Positions 18,844 through 25,993 of a stretch of 52,812 bases of DNA are shown piece by piece; position 1 is the first letter of the stretch; every line of letters begins with the position of its first letter. The translations under genes and the position numbers were made by a program. Below the pieces are notes generated by a model, which did no database searches, was not told the DNA's origin, and saw only the letters and a list, made by a program, of their open reading frames with translations. Source of the stretch: Allobosea sp. 12-68-7 (GTDB lineage Bacteria > Pseudomonadota > Alphaproteobacteria > Rhizobiales > Beijerinckiaceae); the NCBI GenBank assembly GCA_002279705.1, contig NCCO01000001.1, positions 1 through 52,812 on the forward strand. The letters are read 5' to 3'.

Positions 18844-18850
18844 CATCAGG

Positions 18851-18890
18851 TTAGGTAAAGCAATCAAATTGGTTATCGCGTTATCGCGAG
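18851..18890 (+). promoter_or_regulatory. AT-rich control region with tandem TTATCGCG repeats
   Basis: Between the LysR gene and the shikimate dehydrogenase gene is an unusually AT-rich stretch. It contains the near-palindrome CAATCAAATTG (18861-18871) followed by two abutting copies of TTATCGCG (18873-18880 and 18881-18888). It is a candidate operator/promoter for the downstream operon. Binding by the adjacent LysR protein is inferred only from position. Confidence 0.45.
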
Positions 18891-18954
18891 CGATCGGCTT
18901 ATCTGGCGGCGGCAACGCCTGCGATCATGATGGGCGAGCCTCAGGGACGAGACC

Positions 18955-19839
18955 ATGCCGGACATTGCCATCGCCAACCGGACGAAGCGCGTGCTGCTGG
19001 GCCTGATCGGCACGCCGATCGCCCATTCCGCCGCGCCGGCGATGCATGAGGCCGCCGCGCACGCGGCGGGCTTCGAGCTGCACTACCATCTGATCGAGGT
19101 CGAGGGCGCCGGCCGCGCCGATCTCGCTGTTATCCTCGACGGCGTGCGGCGCATGGGCTTCTCGGGCATCAACGTCACCTACCCCTACAAGGAGGCGGTG
19201 GTTGCGCTGCTCGACGCGCTCTCGCCCGAAGCGCGGGCGATGGGGGCCGTCAACACGGTGGTGGCGCGCGACGGCGTGCTGACCGGCCACAACACCGATG
19301 CGACCGGCTTCGCCACCGCCTATCGCGCGCTCGGCCGCGTCGATGGCGACGCCCCCGTCGCGATCATCGGCACGGGCGGCGTCGGCAAGGCGATCGGCTT
19401 CGCGCTGGCCGGCTGCGGCGTCTCGCGTCTGCGGCTCTATGACAGCGACCGGGCCAAGGCCCAGGCGCTGGCGGACCAGATCGGCGCGCGCGCGCGGGTC
19501 GAGATCTGCGGCAGCGTCGAGGCGGCGGTGTCGGGCGCGGCCGGCCTCGTCAACGGCACGCCCGTCGGCATGCTGCCCAACCGCGACAGCCCGGTGCCGG
19601 CCGATCTCATCGGAACGTCGCAGTGGGTGGCCGACGCCGTCTATCATCCCCTCTGGACACCGCTGCTCAAAGCCGCGCAGAAGGCGGGCGCCACGGTGAT
19701 GACGGGGCGTGAGCTCAGCATCAACCAGGCCGTCGACGCCTTTGCGCTGTTCACGGGGGTGCAGCCCCCGGACGGCGCCATCGCCGACGCCTTCGACCGA
19801 TCGCTCGCCGCGCAGGAGGCCCAACACCGCGCAGCGTGA
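18955..19839 (+). CDS. Shikimate/quinate 5-dehydrogenase (AroE family, probably catabolic paralogue)
   Basis: This 294-residue AroE-family enzyme interconverts shikimate (or quinate) and its 3-dehydro form. The substrate-binding start LIGTPIAHSAAPAMHEAAA, catalytic Lys in NVTYPYKEAV, NTDATGF and the Rossmann motif GTGGVGKAIG are all present, as is the terminal INQAVDAFALFTG. The nucleotide-binding strand ends in LYDSD (an acidic residue after the second beta strand), which favours NAD over NADP, as in catabolic members. The context (LysR upstream, ABC transporter and dehydroshikimate dehydratase downstream) supports a degradative role rather than the biosynthetic aroE. AGGGA precedes the ATG. 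Confidence 0.85.
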   Translation: MPDIAIANRTKRVLLGLIGTPIAHSAAPAMHEAAAHAAGFELHYHLIEVEGAGRADLAVILDGVRRMGFSGINVTYPYKEAVVALLDALSPEARAMGAVNTVVARDGVLTGHNTDATGFATAYRALGRVDGDAPVAIIGTGGVGKAIGFALAGCGVSRLRLYDSDRAKAQALADQIGARARVEICGSVEAAVSGAAGLVNGTPVGMLPNRDSPVPADLIGTSQWVADAVYHPLWTPLLKAAQKAGATVMTGRELSINQAVDAFALFTGVQPPDGAIADAFDRSLAAQEAQHRAA

Positions 19840-19919
19840 GATCACGCCACTTCAAAGACGGCCCGCGGGCCACCCGCGAAGACCAAGAAAAAACGAACCA
19901 GAGCTGGAGGAGACAACCA

Positions 19920-21056
19920 ATGAAGACCCCATGGATCATCGCCGCGGCCGTGACAGTCGGGCTCGCCACGCCCGCGCTCGCGCAGGAGAAGGTGAAGCTC
20001 GTCAACGTGGTCGAGCTGTCGGGCGCGGGCGCCACCGCCGGCACCAACTGGAAGAACGGCATCGACCTCGCGGTCGCCGACATCAACGCCAAGGGCGGGA
20101 TTCTCGGCCGGCAGATCGAGATCGTCCATTACGACACGCAGACCAACCCGGGGAACACCCGCGCCGCCGTGCAGCGCGCCATCGACGAGGGCACCTATGC
20201 CGTGCTCGGCCCGGTCTTCTCCGGCCCGATCGGCGCCTCCATGCAGATCGCCCAGCGCGCCGAGATCGCGCAGATCGTCGGCGGCGAGGCGGCCGGCCTG
20301 ACCCGGCAGGGCAACCCCTACATCTTCCGGACCTCGCTCAGCCAGGCGGCCGCGATGCCGAAGATCGCCAAGTACCTCAAGGACACCGTCAAGGCCGGCT
20401 CGGTGGCCGTGGTCTGGGTCAACAACGACTTCGGCAAGGGCGGGCGCGACGCGATCATCCCCGAGCTCGAGAAGGCCGGCATCAAGGTCGCGGCCGATGT
20501 TTCGACCGAACAGGGCCAGGCCGATTTCGCCGCCGACGCGATCAAGATCAAGAACGCCAATGCCGACGCGGTCTTCGTCTATCTGAACGAGGAGGAGAGC
20601 GCCCGCTTCCTGCGCGCCGCCAAGCAGCAGGGCATCACCAAGCCGATGGTCGGCGAGACGACGCTGCTCGGCGCCAAGGTGATCGAGCTCGCGGGCGACG
20701 CCGCCAACGGCGTGCGCGGCCATGTCGGCCTGTCGATCGACGCGCCGATCCCGGCCTTCCAGGAATTCGGCAAGAAATTCCAGGCGAAGTACAACCAGCC
20801 TTCCGACCATAACGGCCTGAAGGGCTACATGGCCGTCTACATGATCAAGTGGGCGACCGAGAAGCAGAAGAAGTTCGACAAGAAGGGCGTCGCCGACACG
20901 CTGCGCGGCGCGACGATCAAGCCCTCCGACGAGCCGGGAATCCTGATCGAGACCACGATCGAGGCCAATGGCGACCTCGACCGCGCGAGCTTCCTCGCCG
21001 AGGTCCAGAACGGCAAGCAGGTGATCACGGCGACGCTGCCGAAGATCAAGCCGTAA
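19920..21056 (+). CDS. LIV-type ABC transporter substrate-binding protein
   Basis: This 378-residue periplasmic binding protein of the leucine/amide/aromatic-acid (HAAT) family captures the substrate for the permeases encoded downstream. The signal peptide is MKTPWIIAAAVTVGLATPALA ending in AQ. The mature part shows the type I periplasmic-binding fold (GIDLAVADINAKGGILGR; VLGPVFSGPIG). GGAGGAG lies 7 bases before the ATG at 19920. It begins 80 bp after the dehydrogenase gene, in the same operon. From the context the ligand may be quinate, shikimate or a related hydroaromatic acid, not necessarily an amino acid. Confidence 0.9.
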   Translation: MKTPWIIAAAVTVGLATPALAQEKVKLVNVVELSGAGATAGTNWKNGIDLAVADINAKGGILGRQIEIVHYDTQTNPGNTRAAVQRAIDEGTYAVLGPVFSGPIGASMQIAQRAEIAQIVGGEAAGLTRQGNPYIFRTSLSQAAAMPKIAKYLKDTVKAGSVAVVWVNNDFGKGGRDAIIPELEKAGIKVAADVSTEQGQADFAADAIKIKNANADAVFVYLNEEESARFLRAAKQQGITKPMVGETTLLGAKVIELAGDAANGVRGHVGLSIDAPIPAFQEFGKKFQAKYNQPSDHNGLKGYMAVYMIKWATEKQKKFDKKGVADTLRGATIKPSDEPGILIETTIEANGDLDRASFLAEVQNGKQVITATLPKIKP

Positions 21057-21074
21057 GCCGCAACCGCGCCTCGC

Positions 21075-21161
21075 CGTCATTGCGAGCGCAGCGAAGCAAT
21101 CCAGAGCCGCGTGCTCTGCGTCCTCCTGGATTGCTTCGTCGCTTTGCTCCTCGCAATGACG
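21075..21161. repeat. Dispersed palindromic repeat, copy 2 (CGTCATTGCGAG type)
   Basis: The element starts CGTCATTGCGAG and ends CTCGCAATGACG, with internal complementary stretches GAAGCAATCCAG and CTGGATTGCTTC, giving an almost continuous hairpin. This sequence class is common in Bradyrhizobium-related genomes. It sits between the substrate-binding protein and first permease genes. A partial second palindrome of another subtype follows at 21176-21202. Confidence 0.9.
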
Positions 21162-21175
21162 GTTTTCGTCCAGAG

Positions 21176-21202
21176 ATGGTCGGGTCAGGCCCGACCATGA
21201 CG
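21176..21202. repeat. Half-element of the GGTCGGG...CCCGACC repeat
   Basis: ATGGTCGGGTC followed by AGGCCCGACCATGACG forms a short hairpin. It matches the right half of the repeat at 24808-24900, so this looks like a truncated copy abutting copy 2. Confidence 0.7.
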
Positions 21203-21222
21203 CCCCATCGCGAGGCACCCCC

Positions 21223-22101
21223 ATGGCCGAATTCATCGCCTATCTCATCGCCGGCATCGCCACGGGCGCGATCTATGCACTGGCTGCGATCGGCTTCACG
21301 CTGGTCTGGCAGACCTCGCAGACGATCAACTTCGCCCAGGGCGAGTTCGTCATGCTGCCGGCCGTGCTGGTGCTGCTCGCGATCAAGCTCTTGGGGGCGC
21401 CGGTCTGGCTCGGCGCGCTGATCGGCATCGCCGCCTTCATCGCGATCTTCGGCGTCGGCTTCAAGCTCACCGTGGTCGACCCGATGATCAAGCACGGCGT
21501 GCTGCCGCTGGCGATTGCCACCATGGCGCTGTCGATCATCATGAAGGAAGGCGCCAAGGACGGCTTCTCGGCCGAGGCGCAGAACTTCCCCTCCTTCGTG
21601 CCGACCTCGACGATCGAGGTCTTCGGCGCGGCGATCTCGCTGCAGCATCTGGCGATCATCGCCTGCGCCTTCGCCGTCATCGGCCTGCTGCAATGGTTCG
21701 TCGGCGGCACGCGGCTCGGCCGGCAGATGCAGGCGACGGCGCAGAACCCGACGGTCGCGCGGATCCTCGGCATCCCCGTCGAGCGGATGGTGCTGCTGAC
21801 CTTCGTGATCAACGCCGCGCTCGCCGTCGTCGCCTCGGTGCTGATCTCGCCGATCTATCTGGCGAAGTTCTCGAATGGCGAGGTCATCGGCCTCTTCGCC
21901 TTCATCGCCGCCATCGTCGGCGGCTTCAACCAGGTCCGCGGTGCACTGGTCGGCGGTCTGATCGTCGGCATCGTCGACTCGATGGCGGCGGCCTATGTCT
22001 CGAGCTCCTACCGGCTGGCCGTGCCGCTCGTCCTGCTCGTCGTGATCATCCTGCTCAAGCCGGAAGGCCTGATGGGCCGCAAAGAGGAGCGCCGCGTATG
22101 A
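21223..22101 (+). CDS. LIV-type ABC transporter permease (LivH-like)
   Basis: This 292-residue inner-membrane permease has about eight hydrophobic helices. The N-terminal segment ALAAIGFTLVWQTSQTINFAQG is the LivH signature, and the cytoplasmic loop GRQMQATAQNPTVARILGI is the EAA-like coupling loop that contacts the ATPases. Its stop overlaps the start of the second permease gene by 4 bp (ATGA), so the two are translationally coupled. GAGG lies 7 bases upstream of the ATG. It is unusually separated from the substrate-binding protein gene by two palindromic repeats. Confidence 0.92.
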   Translation: MAEFIAYLIAGIATGAIYALAAIGFTLVWQTSQTINFAQGEFVMLPAVLVLLAIKLLGAPVWLGALIGIAAFIAIFGVGFKLTVVDPMIKHGVLPLAIATMALSIIMKEGAKDGFSAEAQNFPSFVPTSTIEVFGAAISLQHLAIIACAFAVIGLLQWFVGGTRLGRQMQATAQNPTVARILGIPVERMVLLTFVINAALAVVASVLISPIYLAKFSNGEVIGLFAFIAAIVGGFNQVRGALVGGLIVGIVDSMAAAYVSSSYRLAVPLVLLVVIILLKPEGLMGRKEERRV

Positions 22102-23132
22102 CCGTGCCAGCGACCCGGCCCGCCGCGGGCGAGCGCCTGGCCTCCTCCCCTCGCCTCGCGCGGCTGCCGCTCGGCGGCACCTTCGACGGGGCCTTCCTGA
22201 CGCTGCTCGCCGGCGCCGTGATCCTCTGGTTCGCGCCGGTCGGCATGGGCCGCTACGGCACCTATGTGCTCTCGCTCTGGCTGGTGATGAGCATCGCCGT
22301 GATGGGGCTGAACCTGACACTGGGCTATGCCGGGCTGAAGTCGTTGGCGCAGGCCGCCTTCATGGGTTTAGGGGCCTACACCACCGCGATCCTGACCACG
22401 AAATACGGCGTCTCCTGGTATGCCGCCTTCGGGCTGTCGGGCCTGCTGACCTTCGCGGTCGGCATCGTGCTCGGCTTCCCGGCGCTGCGGGTGAAGGCGC
22501 ATTACCTCGCCTTCGTGACGCTCGCCTTCTCGACTCTGGTCTGGCTGATCCTGCGCAATGAGCAATGGCTGACCGGCGGCGTCTTCGGCATCTCCAACAT
22601 CAACCGACCGGACTTCTTCGGCATCAAGCTGTTCGGTGCGCTGGAATTCCATCGCTTCGTCGTGGTGGTGACCTTCATCCTGGCGGTGGCGCTCTGGTGG
22701 CTGATCCGCTCGCCCTGGGGCCGCGCCTTCACGGCGCTGCGCGAGAACCCGATCCGCGCCGCGAGCCTCGGCATCGACACCCGCGCCTATACGCTGCTCG
22801 CCTTCGCGATCGGCTCCGCCTATGCGGGCTTTGCGGGGGCGCTCTATGCACCGCTGGTCGAGTTCATCGACCCCTCGCCCTTCTCGCTGTCGCAGAGCTT
22901 CTTCCTGCTGCTGATGGTGGTGGCGGGCGGTTCGGGCTACCTGCTCGGGCCCTTCGTGGGGGCGCTGCTCGGCGTCGTGCTGCCGGAATGGCTGCGCTTC
23001 GCCGGCTCGCTCTACCTGATCATCTTCGCGGCCATCGTGATGCTGCTGCTGATCGCCTGCCCGCAAGGGGTGAGCGGGCTGATGGAGCGGGCCTGGGCGA
23101 AACTCACCGGCCAGCGGGGAGAGACCCGATGA
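22098..23132 (+). CDS. LIV-type ABC transporter permease (LivM-like)
   Basis: This 344-residue inner-membrane permease pairs with the LivH-like protein. It has about nine to ten hydrophobic helices, including AVMGLNLTLGYAGLKSLAQAAF (LivM signature), and the coupling loop GRAFTALRENPIRAASLGI. The ATG at 22098 overlaps the upstream gene by 4 bp, and its own stop overlaps the start of the first ATPase gene by 4 bp, so three genes are tightly coupled. A much longer in-frame reading extending to 21693 is an artefact that overlaps the LivH gene. Confidence 0.92.
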   Translation: MTVPATRPAAGERLASSPRLARLPLGGTFDGAFLTLLAGAVILWFAPVGMGRYGTYVLSLWLVMSIAVMGLNLTLGYAGLKSLAQAAFMGLGAYTTAILTTKYGVSWYAAFGLSGLLTFAVGIVLGFPALRVKAHYLAFVTLAFSTLVWLILRNEQWLTGGVFGISNINRPDFFGIKLFGALEFHRFVVVVTFILAVALWWLIRSPWGRAFTALRENPIRAASLGIDTRAYTLLAFAIGSAYAGFAGALYAPLVEFIDPSPFSLSQSFFLLLMVVAGGSGYLLGPFVGALLGVVLPEWLRFAGSLYLIIFAAIVMLLLIACPQGVSGLMERAWAKLTGQRGETR

Positions 23133-23890
23133 ACACGGTTCTGGAAGTCGACAACGTTCTCGAAGTCCATAATCTGCACAAGGCCTTCGGCGGCATCAAG
23201 GCCGTCAACGGAGTGTCCTTCTCGGTGAAGGAGGGCGAGATCCTCGGCATCATCGGCCCCAATGGCTGCGGCAAGTCGACCCTGTTCAACTGCATCCTCG
23301 GCCAGCTCGAGCCGACGGAAGGCCGCGTGAAGCTGGATGGCCGCGAGGTCACCCACATGCGCCCCTCCGAGCTGAACCGGCTCGGCGTCAGCCGCACCTT
23401 CCAGCTGCTGCAGGTCTTCCCCGAGCTGTCCGTGCGCGAGAATCTGATCCTCGCGGGCCAGGAGCATGAGGGCTCGATGCTGTCGCGCCTGTTCGGGGCG
23501 CGCGATGCCGGGCTGACGGACAAGGCCGAGCAGATGATCGGCTTCTTCAAGCTCGGCCATCTCGCGGACGCCAAGGCGGGCGGGCTCTCCTATGGCCAGC
23601 AGAAGCTGCTCGACGCGGCGATGGCCTTCATGGCGGGCCCCCGCCTCGTGCTGCTCGACGAGCCGGCCGGCGGCGTGAACCTCACCATGCTGGGCGACCT
23701 CAAGGAGCGGCTGCGGGCGATCAATGCCGAGCAGGGCGCGACCTTCGTCGTCATCGAGCACAACATGGATTTCGTGATGAGCCTGTGCTCGCGCGTGATC
23801 GTGCTGGCGGAGGGACGGGTGCTGGCGGAAGGCACGCCGGCCGAGGTCCGCGCCAACCCCGCCGTGATCGACGCCTATCTGGGGCATTGA
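23129..23890 (+). CDS. LIV-type ABC transporter ATP-binding protein (LivG-like)
   Basis: This 253-residue ATPase has Walker A GPNGCGKST (a Cys replaces the usual Ala), Q-loop RTFQ, signature LSYGQQK, Walker B LVLLDEP followed by AGGVN, and the H-loop His in VIEHNMD. The pattern is that of LivG-type subunits, which end with a segment like VRANPAVIDAYLG. The ATG overlaps the preceding permease gene by 4 bp. It is part of the five-gene HAAT transporter. Confidence 0.94.
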   Translation: MNTVLEVDNVLEVHNLHKAFGGIKAVNGVSFSVKEGEILGIIGPNGCGKSTLFNCILGQLEPTEGRVKLDGREVTHMRPSELNRLGVSRTFQLLQVFPELSVRENLILAGQEHEGSMLSRLFGARDAGLTDKAEQMIGFFKLGHLADAKAGGLSYGQQKLLDAAMAFMAGPRLVLLDEPAGGVNLTMLGDLKERLRAINAEQGATFVVIEHNMDFVMSLCSRVIVLAEGRVLAEGTPAEVRANPAVIDAYLGH

Positions 23891-23918
23891 CGTGGTTTTT
23901 CTCGGCTCTGAGCCACCC

Positions 23919-24014
23919 CGTCATCCCGGGCTTGCCCCGGGATCCATCGGAGGGCTCCGGAACTCTACGATGGATCCCGGAGCGGCGCCGCTGCGCGGCT
24001 TGTCCGGGATGACG
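23919..24014. repeat. Dispersed palindromic repeat, copy 3
   Basis: The element has CGTCATCCCGGG and CCGGGATGACG borders with inner arms GGGATCCATCG and CGATGGATCCC, forming one hairpin. It occupies most of the 165-bp gap between the livG-like and livF-like genes. It is closely related to copies 1, 5 and 6. Confidence 0.9.
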
Positions 24015-24055
24015 GTGTGGTTCCGAGGGAACTTCAGAAGACATCGGAGGCAGCC

Positions 24056-24793
24056 ATGACCCCCCCCATCCTCGAACTCGACGGCGTGGTCGGCGGCTAT
24101 GGCGCCATGACCATCCTGAACGGCACGACCTTCAAGGTGCGCCGGGCGGCGATCACCACGGTGATCGGCCCCAACGGCGCCGGCAAATCGACGGTGTTCA
24201 AGGCGATCTTCGGCCTGCTCAAGCTGCGCGAGGGACAGATCCGGCTGGAGGGCACCGACATCACCCACTGGAGCCAGCGCAAGCTGCTGGAGGCCGGCAT
24301 CTGCTATGTGCCGCAGGGGCGCAACATCTTCCCCGAGCTGTCGGTGCGCCACAATCTCGAGCTCGGCGCGGTCGCGGCGGGCGCGCACATCACCGACATG
24401 CCCCGGCGCATCGAGGCGGCGCTCGATCGCTTCCCGGCGCTGCGCGCCAAGGCCGACGTCCAGGCCTCGACGCTCTCGGGCGGGCAGCAGAAGCAGCTCG
24501 AGATCGTGCGCGGGCTGCTGCTCGATCCCAAGCTCGTGCTGATCGACGAGCCCTCGATCGGCCTCTCGCCGATGCTGGTGCAGGAGACCTTCGCGATTCT
24601 GATGGAGCTGCGGGCCAAGGGCGTCACCATCCTGATGATCGAGCAGAACGCCCGCTCGGCGCTGGAGATCTCGGACGAGGGCCTCGTGCTCGAACTCGGC
24701 CAGACCCGGATGCAGGGCCCGGCGGCGGCGATCCTGGCCGATCCGCGGGTGGCGCAGCTGTTCCTGGGTGGCGCCCTGACGGACGCCGCGTGA
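24056..24793 (+). CDS. LIV-type ABC transporter ATP-binding protein (LivF-like)
   Basis: This 245-residue ATPase has Walker A GPNGAGKST, Q-loop YVPQGRNIFPELSV, signature LSGGQQK, Walker B LVLIDEPS and IEQNA, matching LivF-type subunits. I chose the ATG at 24056 because CGGAGG lies 5-6 bases upstream; an in-frame start at 24017 lies next to the palindromic repeat. With the LivG-like subunit it forms the ATPase heterodimer of the transporter. Confidence 0.94.
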   Translation: MTPPILELDGVVGGYGAMTILNGTTFKVRRAAITTVIGPNGAGKSTVFKAIFGLLKLREGQIRLEGTDITHWSQRKLLEAGICYVPQGRNIFPELSVRHNLELGAVAAGAHITDMPRRIEAALDRFPALRAKADVQASTLSGGQQKQLEIVRGLLLDPKLVLIDEPSIGLSPMLVQETFAILMELRAKGVTILMIEQNARSALEISDEGLVLELGQTRMQGPAAAILADPRVAQLFLGGALTDAA

Positions 24794-24807
24794 TGGTCTC
24801 CCCTCGC

Positions 24808-24900
24808 CGTCATGCTCGGCCTTGTGCCGAGCATCCACGTCTCGAACACCTCCCTCGCCGAAGGAAGACGTGGATGGTCGGGACAAGCCCGACCATGACG
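24808..24900. repeat. Dispersed palindromic repeat, copy 4
   Basis: The left end CGTCATGCTCGG pairs imperfectly with the right end CCCGACCATGACG, and inner arms ATCCACGTC and GACGTGGAT pair perfectly. It lies between the LivF-like and Gfo/Idh/MocA genes, making three full elements inside one operon. Confidence 0.85.
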
Positions 24901-24938
24901 GGACGTGCATGGTCACTCTCTCGAAGGACGACGACACT

Positions 24939-25988
24939 GTGACCACCCCTCTCAAGATCGCCCTCGTCGGCGCCGGGCTGATCGGGCGCGCGCATCTGGA
25001 GCGGCTGGACGCGTCCGCCGATTGCGACTGCGCCGCCATCTGCGATCCGACCGATGCGGCCAAGGCGCTGGCAGCGGAACGCGGCACGCCCTGGTTCGCC
25101 TCGATCACGGAGATGCTGGCGGCGCTGAAGCCGGATGGGGCGATCATCGCGACACCGAACGCGCTGCATGTGCCCGGCGCGATCGAATGCCTCGAGGCCG
25201 GGGTGCCGGTGCTGATCGAGAAGCCGCTGGCCGAAAGCGTCGCGGCGGCGCAGCGGCTAATCGCGGTGCAGAAGCGAACGGGTGTGCCGGTTCTGGGCGG
25301 CCATCACCGCCGCCACAACCCGATCGTCAAGGCGGCGCGCAAGCTGGTGCGCGAGGGTGGGATCGGCCGGCTGGTCGCGGTGACCTCGCTGTTCCTGATC
25401 CGCAAGCCGGACGACTATTTCGACGTCGCCTGGCGGCGCGAGGCGGGCGGCGGGCCGGTGCTGATCAACCTGATCCACGACATCGACAACCTCCGCTTCA
25501 TCTGCGGCGAGATCGAGAGCGTGCAGGCGATGACCTCGAACGCGACGCGCGGCTTCGCGGTGGAGGACACCGCCGCCCTCGTCTTCCGCTTCGAAAACGG
25601 CGCGCTGGGCACGGCCACCGTCTCGGACGTGACGCCGACGCCGTGGAGCTGGGAATTGTCGTCCGGCGAGAACAAGGTCTATCCGCAGCGCGACGGGCTC
25701 TGCTATCTGCTCGCCGGCAGCGAGGGCTCGCTCTCGGTGCCCGCGCTCGACCGCTGGCATTACGAGGGCCGCCAGGGCTGGTGGGAGCCGCTGCTGCGCG
25801 AGACGCTGGCGCTGGCGCCGCTGGAGCCGCTGGCCGAGCAGATCCGGCACTTCTGCGCCGTGATCCGGGGCGAGGAGCAGCCGATCACCGATGCGGCGGA
25901 TGCGGCCCGGACGCTGGCGGTGATCGAGGCGGTTGCCGAGGCGGCGCGGCGGGGCGAGCCCGTCACGCTCGACCCGACGGAGGGCTGA
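24939..25988 (+). CDS. Gfo/Idh/MocA family oxidoreductase
   Basis: This 349-residue NAD(P)-dependent dehydrogenase has an N-terminal Rossmann fold (KIALVGAGLIGRAH), the EKPLAES motif with its catalytic Lys, and the C-terminal substrate domain with GGGPVLINLIHDIDNLRF, where the His of the HxxD motif is predicted catalytic. The family oxidises sugars, inositols and similar polyols. Its position immediately before the dehydroshikimate dehydratase gene (5-bp gap) suggests it acts on a cyclic polyol acid such as quinate or a related compound, but this is inference. I prefer the GTG at 24939, which has AAGGACG upstream, over the ATG at 24909, which abuts the palindromic repeat. Confidence 0.85.
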   Translation: MTTPLKIALVGAGLIGRAHLERLDASADCDCAAICDPTDAAKALAAERGTPWFASITEMLAALKPDGAIIATPNALHVPGAIECLEAGVPVLIEKPLAESVAAAQRLIAVQKRTGVPVLGGHHRRHNPIVKAARKLVREGGIGRLVAVTSLFLIRKPDDYFDVAWRREAGGGPVLINLIHDIDNLRFICGEIESVQAMTSNATRGFAVEDTAALVFRFENGALGTATVSDVTPTPWSWELSSGENKVYPQRDGLCYLLAGSEGSLSVPALDRWHYEGRQGWWEPLLRETLALAPLEPLAEQIRHFCAVIRGEEQPITDAADAARTLAVIEAVAEAARRGEPVTLDPTEG

Positions 25989-25993
25989 CAGCC

